A DNA stretch of 64,000 nt from JACMQX01 sp044225675 (GTDB taxonomy: Bacteria > Pseudomonadota > Gammaproteobacteria > Burkholderiales > Burkholderiaceae_C): positions 1-64,000 of the forward strand of contig JBGAIH010000018.1 of assembly GCA_044225675.1 (NCBI GenBank). The letters are read 5' to 3'. This document shows, in pieces, positions 26,601 through 35,132 of the stretch. The notes below the pieces were generated by a model. It was not told the DNA's origin. It made no database searches and saw nothing but the letters and a program-made list of their open reading frames with translations. Positions within the stretch are counted from its first letter, which is position 1; each line of letters starts with the position of its first letter. A program made the position numbers and the translations under genes.

Positions 26601-29230
26601 CGCTGGCTGCGGTCAACAGCGCCGTGGCCATCAGGAACGCGGCCAACGCCATCCAGGCTGGCCAGGGCGTCACCACGGCGGACGGCAAGACGAACCAGGT
26701 CACCCGCAGCGGCCTGGACGGCAGCACCACAACCGCCGACGCCACCGCCGCCGACAAGGCCGGCGGCCTCAACCTGGCCATCAGCATCGGCGGCTCCAGC
26801 AGCCAAAGCACGACGACCCAGACACGCGACACCGCCCGAGGCAGCACCATCGCCGCTGGCGGCAGCGTCAGCATCACGGCCCGTGGCGCGGGTGCGGACA
26901 GCGACCTCCTCATCCAGGGCAGCGACATGACGGCCAGCAAGAACGCCACCCTCAGCGCCGAAGGCGACGTGAGCCTGCGGGCGTCGAACGCCACCCAGAC
27001 CCTGAGCGGCAACAGCAGTTCCGGATCGGGAAGCCTCGGCTTCAGCGTGGGCACCAGCGGCGTCGGCGTGACGGCGAGCGCCAGTGCCGGCAAGGGCAAC
27101 GAAGCCGGCAACGACAGCACCTACACCAACACCCACGTCACGGCCGGCGAGCAGGTGCGAATCCAGAGCGGCGCCGACACCACGATGCAAGGCGCAGTCG
27201 TCAAAGCCGACACCGTCAAGGCCGAAGTGGGCGGCAGCCTGAGCATCCAGAGCCTGCAGGACACCAGCGACTACGCGTCCAGGCAGCAGAGCGTGGGCGG
27301 GAGCATCACCGTGGGCGCTGGAGCTGGCGGCAGCTTCAATGCCAGCCGGGGAAAGGTCGACAGCGCGTACACCAGCGTTACCGAGACCAGCGGGATGCAG
27401 GCCGGCGACGGCGGGTTCCAGGTCAACGTTGGCAAAGACACGAACCTGACGGGCGCGGTCATCGCCAGCAGTCAGAGCGCGGTGGACGCAGGCAAGAACA
27501 GCTTCAGCACCGGCGGCAAGCTCACCACCACGGACATTCAGAACAGCGCCCGCTACAGCGCCAGCAGCAACAGCGTGGGCGTGGGCATCGGGCAGGCCAG
27601 CAAGGACCTGGGGATCGCGGGCGTGGGAATGGGCGTCGGCCGCGACAGTGGCAACGCCAGCAGCACGACCACAGCCGGCATCAGCGGCATTGCTGGCGAC
27701 AAGAGCGTCCGCAGCACGGATGCAGGGACCGGCATTGCCAAGATCTTCGACAAGGAGAGGGTCCAGCGCGAAGTCGAGGCGCAGGCCAGGATCACGGAAG
27801 CCTTTGGACGCAACGCGAGCAAGGCCATCGGCGACCATGCCGGCCAACAAGCCCGCCAGTTGCGTGAGCAGGCAGCCGTCGAGGCGGACCCGGACAAGCG
27901 CCAAGCCATGCTTGACGACGCCGGGCGTTGGGAGGAAGGCGGCAGCTACCGCGTACTCGCTCACACCCTCGTGGGCGGCCTTACCGGAGGTGCCGCAGGC
28001 GCCGCCGGCGCAGCGAGCACGTCGCTGTCGGCTGGCGCCATCAACACCCTGGTCAGTGACCTGCCCCCGGCGCTGCGAACCGTTGTCGGATCGGCTGTTG
28101 CAGCCGGCTTGGGGGCTGCGGTGGGTGGCAGCACAGGCGTCGCGACAGCGCTCAACGCAGACCTCAACAACCGTCAACTGCATCCCACCGAGACGCAGTG
28201 GATCAAGGACAACGCGAAGAACTACGCCCGACAGCAAGGCATCAGTGAGGACGAAGCCATCCGCTTGCTGGCTCTGCAGGCCTATCGTCAAGTGCAGTTT
28301 GGCGCTGAAGGCGCATGGGACGCATCGGCCAGCGCGTTCCTGTCGCAGGCCAAGGGCATGCTGCCTGCGGACGGTGCTACAGGGCCGGGCTACCTGTTCC
28401 ATGCCACGCCAGCGCAGAAGGCCGACCTGCTGATGTATGCCGGCGCCTTGCCGAAAACGGCCGACATCTACATCAAGGCCGGGTTGAAATCGCTGCCTCA
28501 CGCCAACGCCATGGCTGCGGCCTTGGCAAGCGATACCGAGAAGCGCCAGATCATCTCCACGCTCACCCTGGGAGCCGGCGCCGCCTCCAGCGTCATCGCC
28601 CTCGCCAGCGTGGGGCCGACGCTGCTCACCTGGGCATTGACCCATCCTGACAAGGCAGTCCAGATCGGGCTCATCAGCGCCGAGGCCGGAGCCGGTATCG
28701 CCTCAGGCGCGATCACATCCACGAATGTGATCGAAGGGCTGGGTCAACGAGCGGGGCGGGCCCTGACGGCGGCCGAGAAAGCCGTTGTGCAGGAACTGAC
28801 GGCCACGATCCGGGCCGTGGCGCAGCAGAAAGTCGTGGCGCTGCAAGAGCAACGTGTCGGAGAATTGGCGCTCCTGTTCAACAAGACCAGCAGTGCCAAC
28901 AGCGTGACCGTGGGTGGCAAGAGCTACCTCGCGACGGCCGAGAGCAACCTGAACGGCACGACCAAGGTGTTCGACACCACGGCGCTGCCGGCGGCGGAAC
29001 TTGAAAAGCAAGTATTCGTGTATGCGGGGGAATTGGCGGGAGGGGCCAGCTTCAAGGCAGTCGATCAAGGCGTGTGGGTGGCAAAGCTCGCCGACGGCAC
29101 GACGATCAACGTGCGCAGTGTGTCCAGCAGTCAGGTGGGGAGGTGGACGGTGGATGTTAAAGATTCAACCACCATTGAGAACGCTGCAAAAAAGGCAAAT
29201 GGCACCAACTTTGAGCTGAAATTTAAGTGA
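20636..29230 (+). CDS. TpsA/CdiA-type contact-dependent inhibition exoprotein
   Basis: The 2864-residue protein begins with an extended signal peptide (MNKNCHRIIFNKVRG, hydrophobic core about residues 54-73). A TPS secretion domain follows (about 74-300) with NPAGVTCDGCGFINAS. FHA-type beta-helix repeats (NxxG pattern) span about 330-1200, a non-repeat middle region with a possible receptor-binding role about 1200-1570, and a second repeat block about 1575-2340. A pretoxin region begins GISGIAGDKSVRST at about 2346 and carries NNRQLHPTETQW near 2511. The last 120 residues are a distinct C-terminal toxin candidate of no family I recognise. Neither VENN nor NxxLYN is visible. An immunity gene follows at 29241. 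Confidence 0.88.
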   Translation: MNKNCHRIIFNKVRGLLMAVAETCSSQGKACGETPAASGSGPEGRSLNASIRPLTFLVWSLLGLILPPSAPAQIVADPTAAGTLRPTVLSAPNGVPLVNVQTPSAAGVSRNIYSQFDVQPQGVILNNSRSNVQTQLGGWVQGNPWQAAGSARVILNEVNASNASLLRGYVEVAGQRAQVVIANPAGVTCDGCGFINASRATITTGTPILNGGNLDGFRVQGGVVTITGNGMDASRTDYTDIIARAVQINAGLWANRLKVIAGANQIGIDPGSQEPGVSGAAPASGPAPAFAIDSAQLGGMYAGLITLVATEAGVGVRNAGAMYAGVGDVIITASGQLVNAGRIASSGQTRIDTQGGVQNTGTVHAQGRTAISTRGDIVNSGVIAAQNDTALSATGANSRISSTADGVLAAGVRPDGTLGSTGQLTLSATQSIAAQGQVLSGGDQTLSARSVDLTGSQVSAGQLSITAAQGDINLTRATVTASRTLAASASQTLRTDGADVSADQIQASAHELSNQQGQIVQTGSGEMVLDLPGDLNNTQGRIETNSAQLRIAAGTLINTGGTLLSNGAATMAMGALNNQGGTLQASGATPSALTLQATGDVNNTQGRITATGPVTVTANSLNNTDGQITAGDTLTLSTQQATQNPRGLLAANGSVTLTAGEVYNASGTIGSVRDAVNVTALAGALYNNAGRVEAAKATSVSAVGIYNTDGTITGQSLMADSRGQTLNNTRGQIIASGTGAADGLQVQSGALINDGGLIQSASALTLDTQGQTLSNVNSGARGGIVGQGAVHLSAGDLNNQAGYIGSGSALTVTGGTITNTQGGALVSSAAATIRAPSLYNQGGQVQAVGDLDLTLNGDLHNAASLVRSGQRLSISAAAIHNADTPGAQQGLEGNNITLSALAIDNTAGAIRANLNATLTSSGTIGNASGLISAGSALTIEDAAASPTLSITNTGGTLIAGQQLSVDSARLSGDGKLLSQGDLSIRLRQSLTHSGQITADGNVTLQTDATLTNQGLIAAGQTLNVQAAAIDNQATGTITAASLRLQATDSHTLTNRGTINGTDTVLDTPTLYNLGTGRIYGDHVAIAAGALTNAAENGVAPVIAARDRLDIGAATVTNSGHAILFSGGDLAMGGSLDAGQRATGQATLLHNDGATIEALGSADIRARTLHNTNRDFATTAVSLPDQSLTEYQGAGAPTRYAAGAPDVFVYNDESDHLHTPEGNYESWTAYSYTRSTTETRVARGDPGQISAGGAMRITADTVLNDKSRIIAGGALTGAIRALQNVEVAGERITTDVGSATSYWRDHQKGRDTTGSSSASYSPPATIEAISLTPTVYQQNTATGGAGGTGTTIAALTTVTVQQMPSASGSATGSRQGGQTVTPITQVPGAAPATVVRSGGINTRVPDSSLFRLTPGPTSHYLVETDPAFASYRTWLSSDYLLSALSIDPALTQKRLGDGFYEQKLIREQVAQLTGRRFLDGYANDEAQFAALMDSGVAYAKAYSLVPGVALSAAQMAQLTSDIVWLVARDITLPDGSTTQALVPQLYVRVQDGDLQSGGALIAGNSVQMNISGDLLNGGTIAGRQVVSLTADNIHNLGGRILGNDVAIAAKTDLNNIGGTIAANNSLAATAGRDLNVASTTRTQTNAQGARTHIERVAGLYVSGGAGALIASAGRDLNLIAAAIQNQGTGATTLTAGNNLNLGTATQSQSQRIDWNGANSRSESSTAEVGTSVQTQGDLTLRAGNDLNAKAASVTSAQGSLVAAAGNDVKLTAGKANVQVDEAHQHTGRSSIFARTTVTTRDTLDQTTAQATTLSGKTVTVQAERDVTITGSNVVSDAGTTLAAKNNLSIVAANNTTEEAHFRDEKKSGIFSSGGIGFTIGRQQQSTDQTARSTTASASTVGAVSGDVTLTAGGSYRQSGSDVLAPDGDVSIAAKDIQITEARETNNSTTEQRFRQSGLRLQFTSPVISAVQTVQGMAEAAGNTRDSRMQALAAVNSAVAIRNAANAIQAGQGVTTADGKTNQVTRSGLDGSTTTADATAADKAGGLNLAISIGGSSSQSTTTQTRDTARGSTIAAGGSVSITARGAGADSDLLIQGSDMTASKNATLSAEGDVSLRASNATQTLSGNSSSGSGSLGFSVGTSGVGVTASASAGKGNEAGNDSTYTNTHVTAGEQVRIQSGADTTMQGAVVKADTVKAEVGGSLSIQSLQDTSDYASRQQSVGGSITVGAGAGGSFNASRGKVDSAYTSVTETSGMQAGDGGFQVNVGKDTNLTGAVIASSQSAVDAGKNSFSTGGKLTTTDIQNSARYSASSNSVGVGIGQASKDLGIAGVGMGVGRDSGNASSTTTAGISGIAGDKSVRSTDAGTGIAKIFDKERVQREVEAQARITEAFGRNASKAIGDHAGQQARQLREQAAVEADPDKRQAMLDDAGRWEEGGSYRVLAHTLVGGLTGGAAGAAGAASTSLSAGAINTLVSDLPPALRTVVGSAVAAGLGAAVGGSTGVATALNADLNNRQLHPTETQWIKDNAKNYARQQGISEDEAIRLLALQAYRQVQFGAEGAWDASASAFLSQAKGMLPADGATGPGYLFHATPAQKADLLMYAGALPKTADIYIKAGLKSLPHANAMAAALASDTEKRQIISTLTLGAGAASSVIALASVGPTLLTWALTHPDKAVQIGLISAEAGAGIASGAITSTNVIEGLGQRAGRALTAAEKAVVQELTATIRAVAQQKVVALQEQRVGELALLFNKTSSANSVTVGGKSYLATAESNLNGTTKVFDTTALPAAELEKQVFVYAGELAGGASFKAVDQGVWVAKLADGTTINVRSVSSSQVGRWTVDVKDSTTIENAAKKANGTNFELKFK

Positions 29231-29240
29231 GGAGATCAGA

Positions 29241-29624
29241 TTGGAACGAGCGCGATTCGATGAAATTGTTGGGAATGCTGAAACACAATCTTTGAATGGT
29301 ATATGGTCCCAATTGAGCTTCGACACAAAGTGCTTTGAAAGGAGAAAGGAACTGTTTCTCTGGATTCTTGAACGCCTTCTGAGCGACGAACGAATTAAGT
29401 TGCACAGGAAGGGGACGTTTCTGCAGGGAAACGTCGAAGAGCACATAAAGATGTTTCGACATGCTTGGCCGGTCAGTGAGGACGATGCCGACCGAATGTG
29501 TACGAAGCCAGGCTACGAGGCCCCTTACAAGCATTTTGGAATGGATGTCTGGTGGTTCATGGATGTGTGCCCTGCCGGAGTCGCTTGGCGCATGCCCGAT
29601 GGGAGCTATCAGATCGCCGACTGA
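29241..29624 (+). CDS. DUF596-like immunity protein for the CdiA C-terminal toxin
   Basis: The 127-residue protein resembles DUF596 proteins found beside polymorphic toxins: LERLLSDERIKLHRKGTFL, VEEHIKMFRHAWP and VWWFMDVCPAGVAW. It starts with TTG 10 bases after the tpsA stop, with GAGGAG 6 bases upstream. The position right after a CdiA C-terminus makes it the cognate immunity protein, which should bind and neutralise the toxin in the cytoplasm. Composition is less GC-rich than the upstream gene, as is usual for cassette DNA. Confidence 0.7.
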   Translation: MERARFDEIVGNAETQSLNGIWSQLSFDTKCFERRKELFLWILERLLSDERIKLHRKGTFLQGNVEEHIKMFRHAWPVSEDDADRMCTKPGYEAPYKHFGMDVWWFMDVCPAGVAWRMPDGSYQIAD

Positions 29625-29647
29625 ATTGGGGCTGCGATCTGACCAGC

Positions 29648-31332
29648 AGCGGCCAGCACCGTCGGCGCCGTCAGCGGCGACGCTCACAGCCGGCATCAGC
29701 GGCATCGCTGGAGACAGGAGCGTCCGAAGCACGGACGCGGCAACGGGCATCGCGCGGACCTTCGACATGGAGACGGTCCAGCGCGAAGTCGAAGCGCAGG
29801 CCAAGATCAAGGAAGCGTTCACGCGGGAGGCGCCCAAGGCGGCAGCGAACTTCGCTCAAACCAGGATGACCGAACTCAAGGATCAGCTGGAGAGCGCCAC
29901 AACGGAAGAGGAGAAAGCTCGGATCGAGGCGGAAATTGCAAAGTGGGAGGAAGGAGGTACCTATCGGGTTGGACTGCACACGGTGATCGGTGCCTTGGCA
30001 GGAGGCATTGGCGGCGCCGCCGGTGCGGCCGCTAGTGCCAGCACGGCACCGTATCTGAACGAGATGCAGGAAGCACTGACCAAATCTTTGGTGGATTCAG
30101 GCATGACCGAAGGTCTGGCAGTCACAGCAGCCAAGACGCTGACGGGACTGACGGCGGCCGGAATGGGGGCCGTGATCGGTGGGACTGCGGGAGCCGCAGG
30201 GGCTGCGGCAGTGGACTTCAACAACCGGCAGCTGCATCAAGTCGAGCGCTCATTGATAGCGAAGCTGGCCAAGGAAAAATCTGCCGCCGCATGCAACGCC
30301 GGGGATGCCGAGTGCCTCAGGGCTCAGTCACTTTTCTGGACAGACACACTCGAACGCGTTGCCAAGGGATTGATCGATGACAAGGCCGATGCAGACAACG
30401 CAAGGTATCTGGCCGAACTGGCAACTGCCTCCGCTGACCCGGCAAGTGAAGGAGCCCGAGGAGGTCTTCAACGCTATATCGACGCGCTGACTACCGCGCA
30501 GACCATGCTGATGCCATACATGGGGACGCCCATCGTGGTCAACGGCCAGGTTGCCGTCGCGGACGGGAGCGCACAGACGTACTTCAGCGCCACCGCAGCC
30601 CAGAAGGCAGACCCGTATGCGAACACCTTCCTGGGAAGCCTACCGTCCTCCATTGCGCCAGCCCCGCAGGTGCGCGATGAGGATCGAATCGAGAAATTCA
30701 GCGCCATCAATGGCTCGGCTGTCAAAGACTACTCCATCGAAGAACTTCTTCTGGGTGGCAAGGTGGTGGATGCTGCCACGAAGACCACGGTGCGCCTCCT
30801 CGGGTCGGAAGCCGATCTGGCATTCGCCGGGATCGCAAACTCCTCCTCCAAGGGAAACATCAGTGCAAGCCAGATCACCTATGAAGGACTTTCTGTCAAA
30901 CTGAGTGCGACGGAATCGACGCTTCTCAAGACGCTGGACAAACTGCCGTCGTCGGCTGCGGGGAACGTCCGCGAATACGTTGCAGACAACTATTTCCTCA
31001 GAAATGGGTGGACCAAGCTCGAAGGAAAGTGCGGCAGCAGCAATTGCTTTGACGGGGTCTATGTCAAAGGCAACCAGATCGTCGTCAACGAGGTCAAGCC
31101 GCTCAACTCGGATGGGACGATACGGCTCAGTGGTGGGAACGATGCGACTGACCTGCAGACACAGATGTCCAAGCAGTGGGTGGTCGACTCAATCAGAAAG
31201 CTCGCGAACTCCAACAACCCCGCCGCCAAAGAGACGGCAGCACTTCTCGATCAAGCCATCAAGTCAGGTAACTTAGTCAAGACAGTGTCAGGGGTGAATA
31301 GTCAGGGCATGACGGTGGTGAAATTGAAATGA
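29648..31332 (+). pseudogene. silent CdiA C-terminal cassette 1 (pretoxin plus nuclease-like toxin)
   Basis: This reading frame has no plausible start. From about 29686 it repeats the CdiA pretoxin (GISGIAGDRSVRSTDAATGIA, matching CdiA near residue 2346), then VDFNNRQLHQVE, then a different C-terminus. The first 35 bases match CdiA DNA near 26320-26350 in another frame, leaving a scar. The terminal domain has CFDGVYVKGNQIVVNEVKPL, where the Asp and ExK suggest a PD-(D/E)xK nuclease fold. The stop overlaps the next immunity gene by 4 bases. It could become active by recombination into the main cdiA; expression as it stands is unlikely. Confidence 0.72.
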
Positions 31333-32150
31333 GTGAGAGCGCTATGAATGATTGCAAAGAGGGAATTCAGAGACTTCTCGTTTTTCATAAGGAGCGCCTT
31401 CCCGAGTCGATTCGAGCGCTCCAAACTGGTAATCACTCCAAGGTTCTGCGTGGCTACGCCTTTGATAGTGTTGAAGGATTCGCAGTGGCGTCGGGAATGG
31501 CTGCCTATTTACTAGAAAGCGATGTAGAAGCTTTCAAGTACTGGTTCTCCATCGCCACGAGAGCGGCGTTGGGAAGTGCAAAGTACCAAGGGGCAGAGGA
31601 GTTCACCACGAAACGACCCTTGGTCTCTGCGCTGCTTTCCGATTCCGAAGAACTCATTCAACTCACGGCTTTCGCTGATGTGCCGTTGCTCGACAGCGCA
31701 CCGCAGCATCCCGGCGCTCCATCCCAGGAAGTGCACATGATGCAACTGGCCATGCGCCCCGATGTGTCGGCATTGGAAGAAGCGATTGGACGACTCGGGA
31801 ACGGCAACCCTAAGAAGCCCCTGACAAAAGACAGCAGGTACTTCTTTTCATTGCTGTGCGCACGTGATGTCGACGCGTTGACCGAGATGATCAGCAGGCA
31901 CGCAACGGCCGAGCACGTAGCGCCTGCGGCCTTTGAGGGGTGCATGGCCTACCGAGCCACCTGGGAGACAAAACTCTGCTGGAGATGGGGATTGGAGATT
32001 CACATCGACCATCCCAAAGTGCCGATGGACCTCATGCCCATCCGTCCGCTGGAACGCTATGACCCGCTTTATGACTTCCTGCGACCAGACTGGATACCTC
32101 CACGCGGAGGAATCGCTGGATTCATGGATCGTCTACGCGGCAAGCGTTGA
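31329..32150 (+). CDS. Imm49-like immunity protein, partner of cassette 1
   Basis: The 273-residue protein carries the Imm49-like C-terminal pattern CWRWGLEIHIDHPKVPMD followed by LMPIRPLERYD. A second protein with the same pattern is at 35133. The ATG overlaps the cassette-1 stop (ATGA), the usual toxin-immunity coupling. It should neutralise the nuclease-like toxin of the silent cassette. Its DNA is clearly less GC-rich than the core genome here. Confidence 0.65.
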   Translation: MSESAMNDCKEGIQRLLVFHKERLPESIRALQTGNHSKVLRGYAFDSVEGFAVASGMAAYLLESDVEAFKYWFSIATRAALGSAKYQGAEEFTTKRPLVSALLSDSEELIQLTAFADVPLLDSAPQHPGAPSQEVHMMQLAMRPDVSALEEAIGRLGNGNPKKPLTKDSRYFFSLLCARDVDALTEMISRHATAEHVAPAAFEGCMAYRATWETKLCWRWGLEIHIDHPKVPMDLMPIRPLERYDPLYDFLRPDWIPPRGGIAGFMDRLRGKR

Positions 32151-32266
32151 TCACGCAACGTGTGGTGCTCTGTCAACGTTCAGCGGCGCCAAGAACCCGA
32201 GGTGCACGAGCAACTTCTCAAGCGCAACGGGTGACTGCATCTTTTCTTTCTTTCGGAGAAATCTCT

Positions 32267-33037
32267 ATGGCAATTGACTACTACGGCTCCTTTCCATGCA
32301 AAGTTCGCGAAGCTGTTTCCGATACCGACCTTCTGCGAATGCAGAAAGCCCGAAATCGGGCGAGTGCGGTGCTGGAACTGATGCGGGAAGACCCGAAACT
32401 TGACCAGGGCAAACCTGAATCCGAATGGACCTTCAAGACCGTGGTCATGGGGCCGAATGGACCTCAAGAGACTGAGATGCGAGTCGGCGATTGCCTCGCA
32501 GAAGCCGCGCCGCTGGAAGACCTTTCAAGACATTGCTCAGGCTGTGCCATGAATATCCGGTCTTCCGACTTTGGATGTGGAGGTGCCATTCACTATCCCA
32601 TCAGTGCGCGAGCTGAACGTTGGTTGGTATCGAGACTCCCCGCCGATTTGAGCACGCAACGCGGACAACTTCTTACACGCGCAGTTTCCGACTTCAATTT
32701 CGATGGGGAGGCGATTGATGCTGCTCGTGCTCGTTACGATCTCTATGAATCGAAGATTCCCCTGGAACGAAAGTGGGGTAACTTCTTCTCCAAGAAGACG
32801 CGAATTACGTCAAGTCAGATACTCCAGATGGCGTTTGGCGTTGGCAACCTTCAGTCCGCCCATGCCAGGCTTGTTGCGTATTTCGTTGGCTTCGTGAACG
32901 ACGACTTCACTGCTGCCTGCGATCCAACTAATTCTCCCCAGTCCGACGACGACGGCAGCATCATAGGGCTGAAGAATTTCTTCGCTGTGGCTGCACTCGC
33001 TGGCACCAGTTCGGCCTCTGTCTTTGTGGATGCCTAG
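32267..33037 (+). CDS. uncharacterised Cys-containing protein within the toxin island
   Basis: The 256-residue protein has no family I recognise. It has CSGCAMNIRSSDFGCGG in its middle, a possible metal site, and a C-terminal part with a hydrophobic stretch (FFAVAALAGTSSASVF). The ATG has CGGAGAA about 6 bases upstream. It lies between an Imm49-like gene and the next silent cassette. It may be an immunity protein whose toxin was lost, a second gene of cassette 1, or cargo. No signal peptide is evident. Confidence 0.6.
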   Translation: MAIDYYGSFPCKVREAVSDTDLLRMQKARNRASAVLELMREDPKLDQGKPESEWTFKTVVMGPNGPQETEMRVGDCLAEAAPLEDLSRHCSGCAMNIRSSDFGCGGAIHYPISARAERWLVSRLPADLSTQRGQLLTRAVSDFNFDGEAIDAARARYDLYESKIPLERKWGNFFSKKTRITSSQILQMAFGVGNLQSAHARLVAYFVGFVNDDFTAACDPTNSPQSDDDGSIIGLKNFFAVAALAGTSSASVFVDA

Positions 33038-33056
33038 TCGAAGATATATAGGGCCC

Positions 33057-35126
33057 TGCGACGAAAGCTGAAGTCGGCGGCAGTCTGACCATCCAAAGCC
33101 TGCAGGACACCAGCGACTACGCCAGCAGGCGCAGCAGCTCAGGCGCCTCACGCTCGGTCCGGCGCCGGGCGGCAGCCTGAGCGTGGGCAGGACGTCCGTC
33201 AACAGCACCTATGCCAGCGTCACCGAACGATCGGGCATCCAGGCTGGTGACCGCGGCTTCCAGGTCCGCGTCGGCCAGGACACGAGCCTGACAGGCGCCG
33301 TCATCGCGAGCAGCCAGAGCGCGGTCGAGAGTGGCTTGAACAGTTTCAGCACCGGCGGCTCGCTCATCACCACCGACATCCAGAACCGGGCCAAATACCA
33401 GGGCGAGGGCTTCAGCCTGAGCGCCAGCTACACGGCCGAGCACAAGGACGCCCAGGGCCAGACCGTGGCGGCCCAGCCCGGCGGCGGAGCAGGTATCGCC
33501 AGCGACAGCGCAGAGGCCAGCAGCGTCACCCGCGCCGGCATCTCCGGCTTCGCGGGCGATACGGCCGTGCGCAGCACCGACGCGCCCAGCGGCATCGCAC
33601 CGATCTTTGACAAGACTCGCGTGCGGAAAGAGGTCGATGCGCAGATCAGGATCACGCAGGAATTCGGCAAGGCCGCCAGCACGGCCTGGGGAAGGTACGC
33701 GAACGATCAACTCGACAACGCCGTCAAGGCAGGCGACCTGGATGCCATCCGTTGCTGGAGTTCAGACGGCTCCTGCCGCATCGCCGGTCATTCGATCATC
33801 GGCGGGCTGACGGGGGGTTCGGCCGGCGCGGCAGGTGCTGCCGTCAGCACCTACTCCTCCGCAAGCTTCGCGCAGATCGCGAAGGACGCCGGGCTCGACG
33901 GACTCTCGGCCCAGGTTCTGACGGCGCTTCTATCCACAGGCGCCGGCGCGCTCGTCGGTGGCGGCGCGGGCGCGGCGGGAGCCTTCAACGAGGTCGCGAA
34001 CAACTACCTCACCAGCGCCCAGTGGAACAAGCTGGCTGCGGAACTCAAGGGCTGCGCAGGCCATGCCGCCTGCGAGAAGGAAGTTCGGGACCGCTACCTT
34101 GCCTTGAGCGGCAGGCAGGACGAAGAACTGCGGCAAGCCTGCAAGGATCAGAACAGCGACGCGTGCCGCACCCAGCTCAACGAAGCCCTGACGGGCACGG
34201 TCACCCAGTTCAACCTGATCAAGAGCGGAGCGCTCTCGGCCTCTTACGCGGGCGCACTGGACCTCAACGCGAACGCCAGGCTCGTTGCGCAGAAGGTGCT
34301 GGACACCCATATCCGCGCGGCCTGTGCCGCCAGTACCAGCTGCACCGCCAAGAAAGAGGCCGCCCTGCGGGCGATGGGCAGCACGATCCTCGACTTCGTG
34401 CCCGTCATCGGCGACGTCAAGGGCTTCGTGGAGGCCGAGACCCCCTTCGACTACCTGCTGGCGACCATCGGCGCGCTCGGGCCAGTGGGGGATGGCCTCA
34501 AGAAAGTCCTGCAAGAGGGCAAGGCGCTTTACAAGGCAGGCGACATCGCAGGCGCCACCGCCAAGCTCAAGGAGGCCAATGTCGCAGACATCGTCGGCCA
34601 GGCCGGCAACGTGTCGCCCACTCTCAAGGGCTACATCAACAGCACCAAACTGGGCGAAGCGGCCGTGCTGCAGACGGAGACCCTGGCTCAGCGCCTGATG
34701 ATCAGCGACATAGTGGCCAACGGCGACAAGCTGGGCACCAAGACCGAAGCGCTCGTCAATGATGTGTTGAAATCCGACCCGGCGACCAAGATCCTCGACG
34801 GCACCAAATACAACGGCAACAACGGCCTGGACCACGTGGTGCAGTTCGTGGATCCGGGCGATGGCATCATGAAGACCATGATCATTGACAGCAAGCAGTT
34901 GGCGAGGAATGGGTCGACGGCGCTTGATCCGAAGGCTGCTGGAGGGGCGTTGCAGCTTTCGAATAATTCTTTAGATGTTGTAGTTGAGAATCTGAAAGAA
35001 AGCCCGGCAGCGAAGGCCGTTCGTTCCACTATGAATAGTGGGAACTTGGTCAGAGCAGTGGCTTACGTAGACAAGGCTACAGGTGAACTCAAGATCGTTC
35101 GCCTCGACATGCCTACTTCAAAGTAA
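33057..35126 (+). pseudogene. silent CdiA C-terminal cassette 2 (repeat end, pretoxin and toxin), frameshifted at its 5' end
   Basis: Bases 33057-33120 translate to EVGGSLTIQSLQDTSDYAS, nearly identical to CdiA at about 27219-27275. The frame then hits a stop near 33180, and the homology continues in another frame (NSTYASVTERSGIQAGD onwards). It passes through AGISGFAGDTAVRSTDA and NNYLTSAQWNKLA to a new C-terminus containing GLDHVVQF and TMIIDSKQL. These look like the Asp and DxK of a PD-(D/E)xK-type nuclease. No proper start or signal exists. The frame from 33183 is otherwise intact to 35126 and is followed by an immunity gene. Confidence 0.72.
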
Positions 35127-35132
35127 TTGTGT

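Noticed and set aside
20456..28645. Long antisense frames opposite tpsA
   Set aside because: They mirror the repetitive GC-rich plus-strand gene and show no domain, signal or ribosome-binding site.
20636..29230. Burkholderia-type BcpAIOB organisation or a VENN/NxxLYN toxin boundary
   Set aside because: The order is B-acyltransferase-A-immunity and neither boundary motif is visible; the pretoxin is marked instead by NNRQLHPTE-type sequence.
29461..29647. Cassette-1 frame extended upstream into the DUF596-like gene
   Set aside because: This is the alternate frame of the immunity gene; CdiA homology starts only at the scar near 29648.
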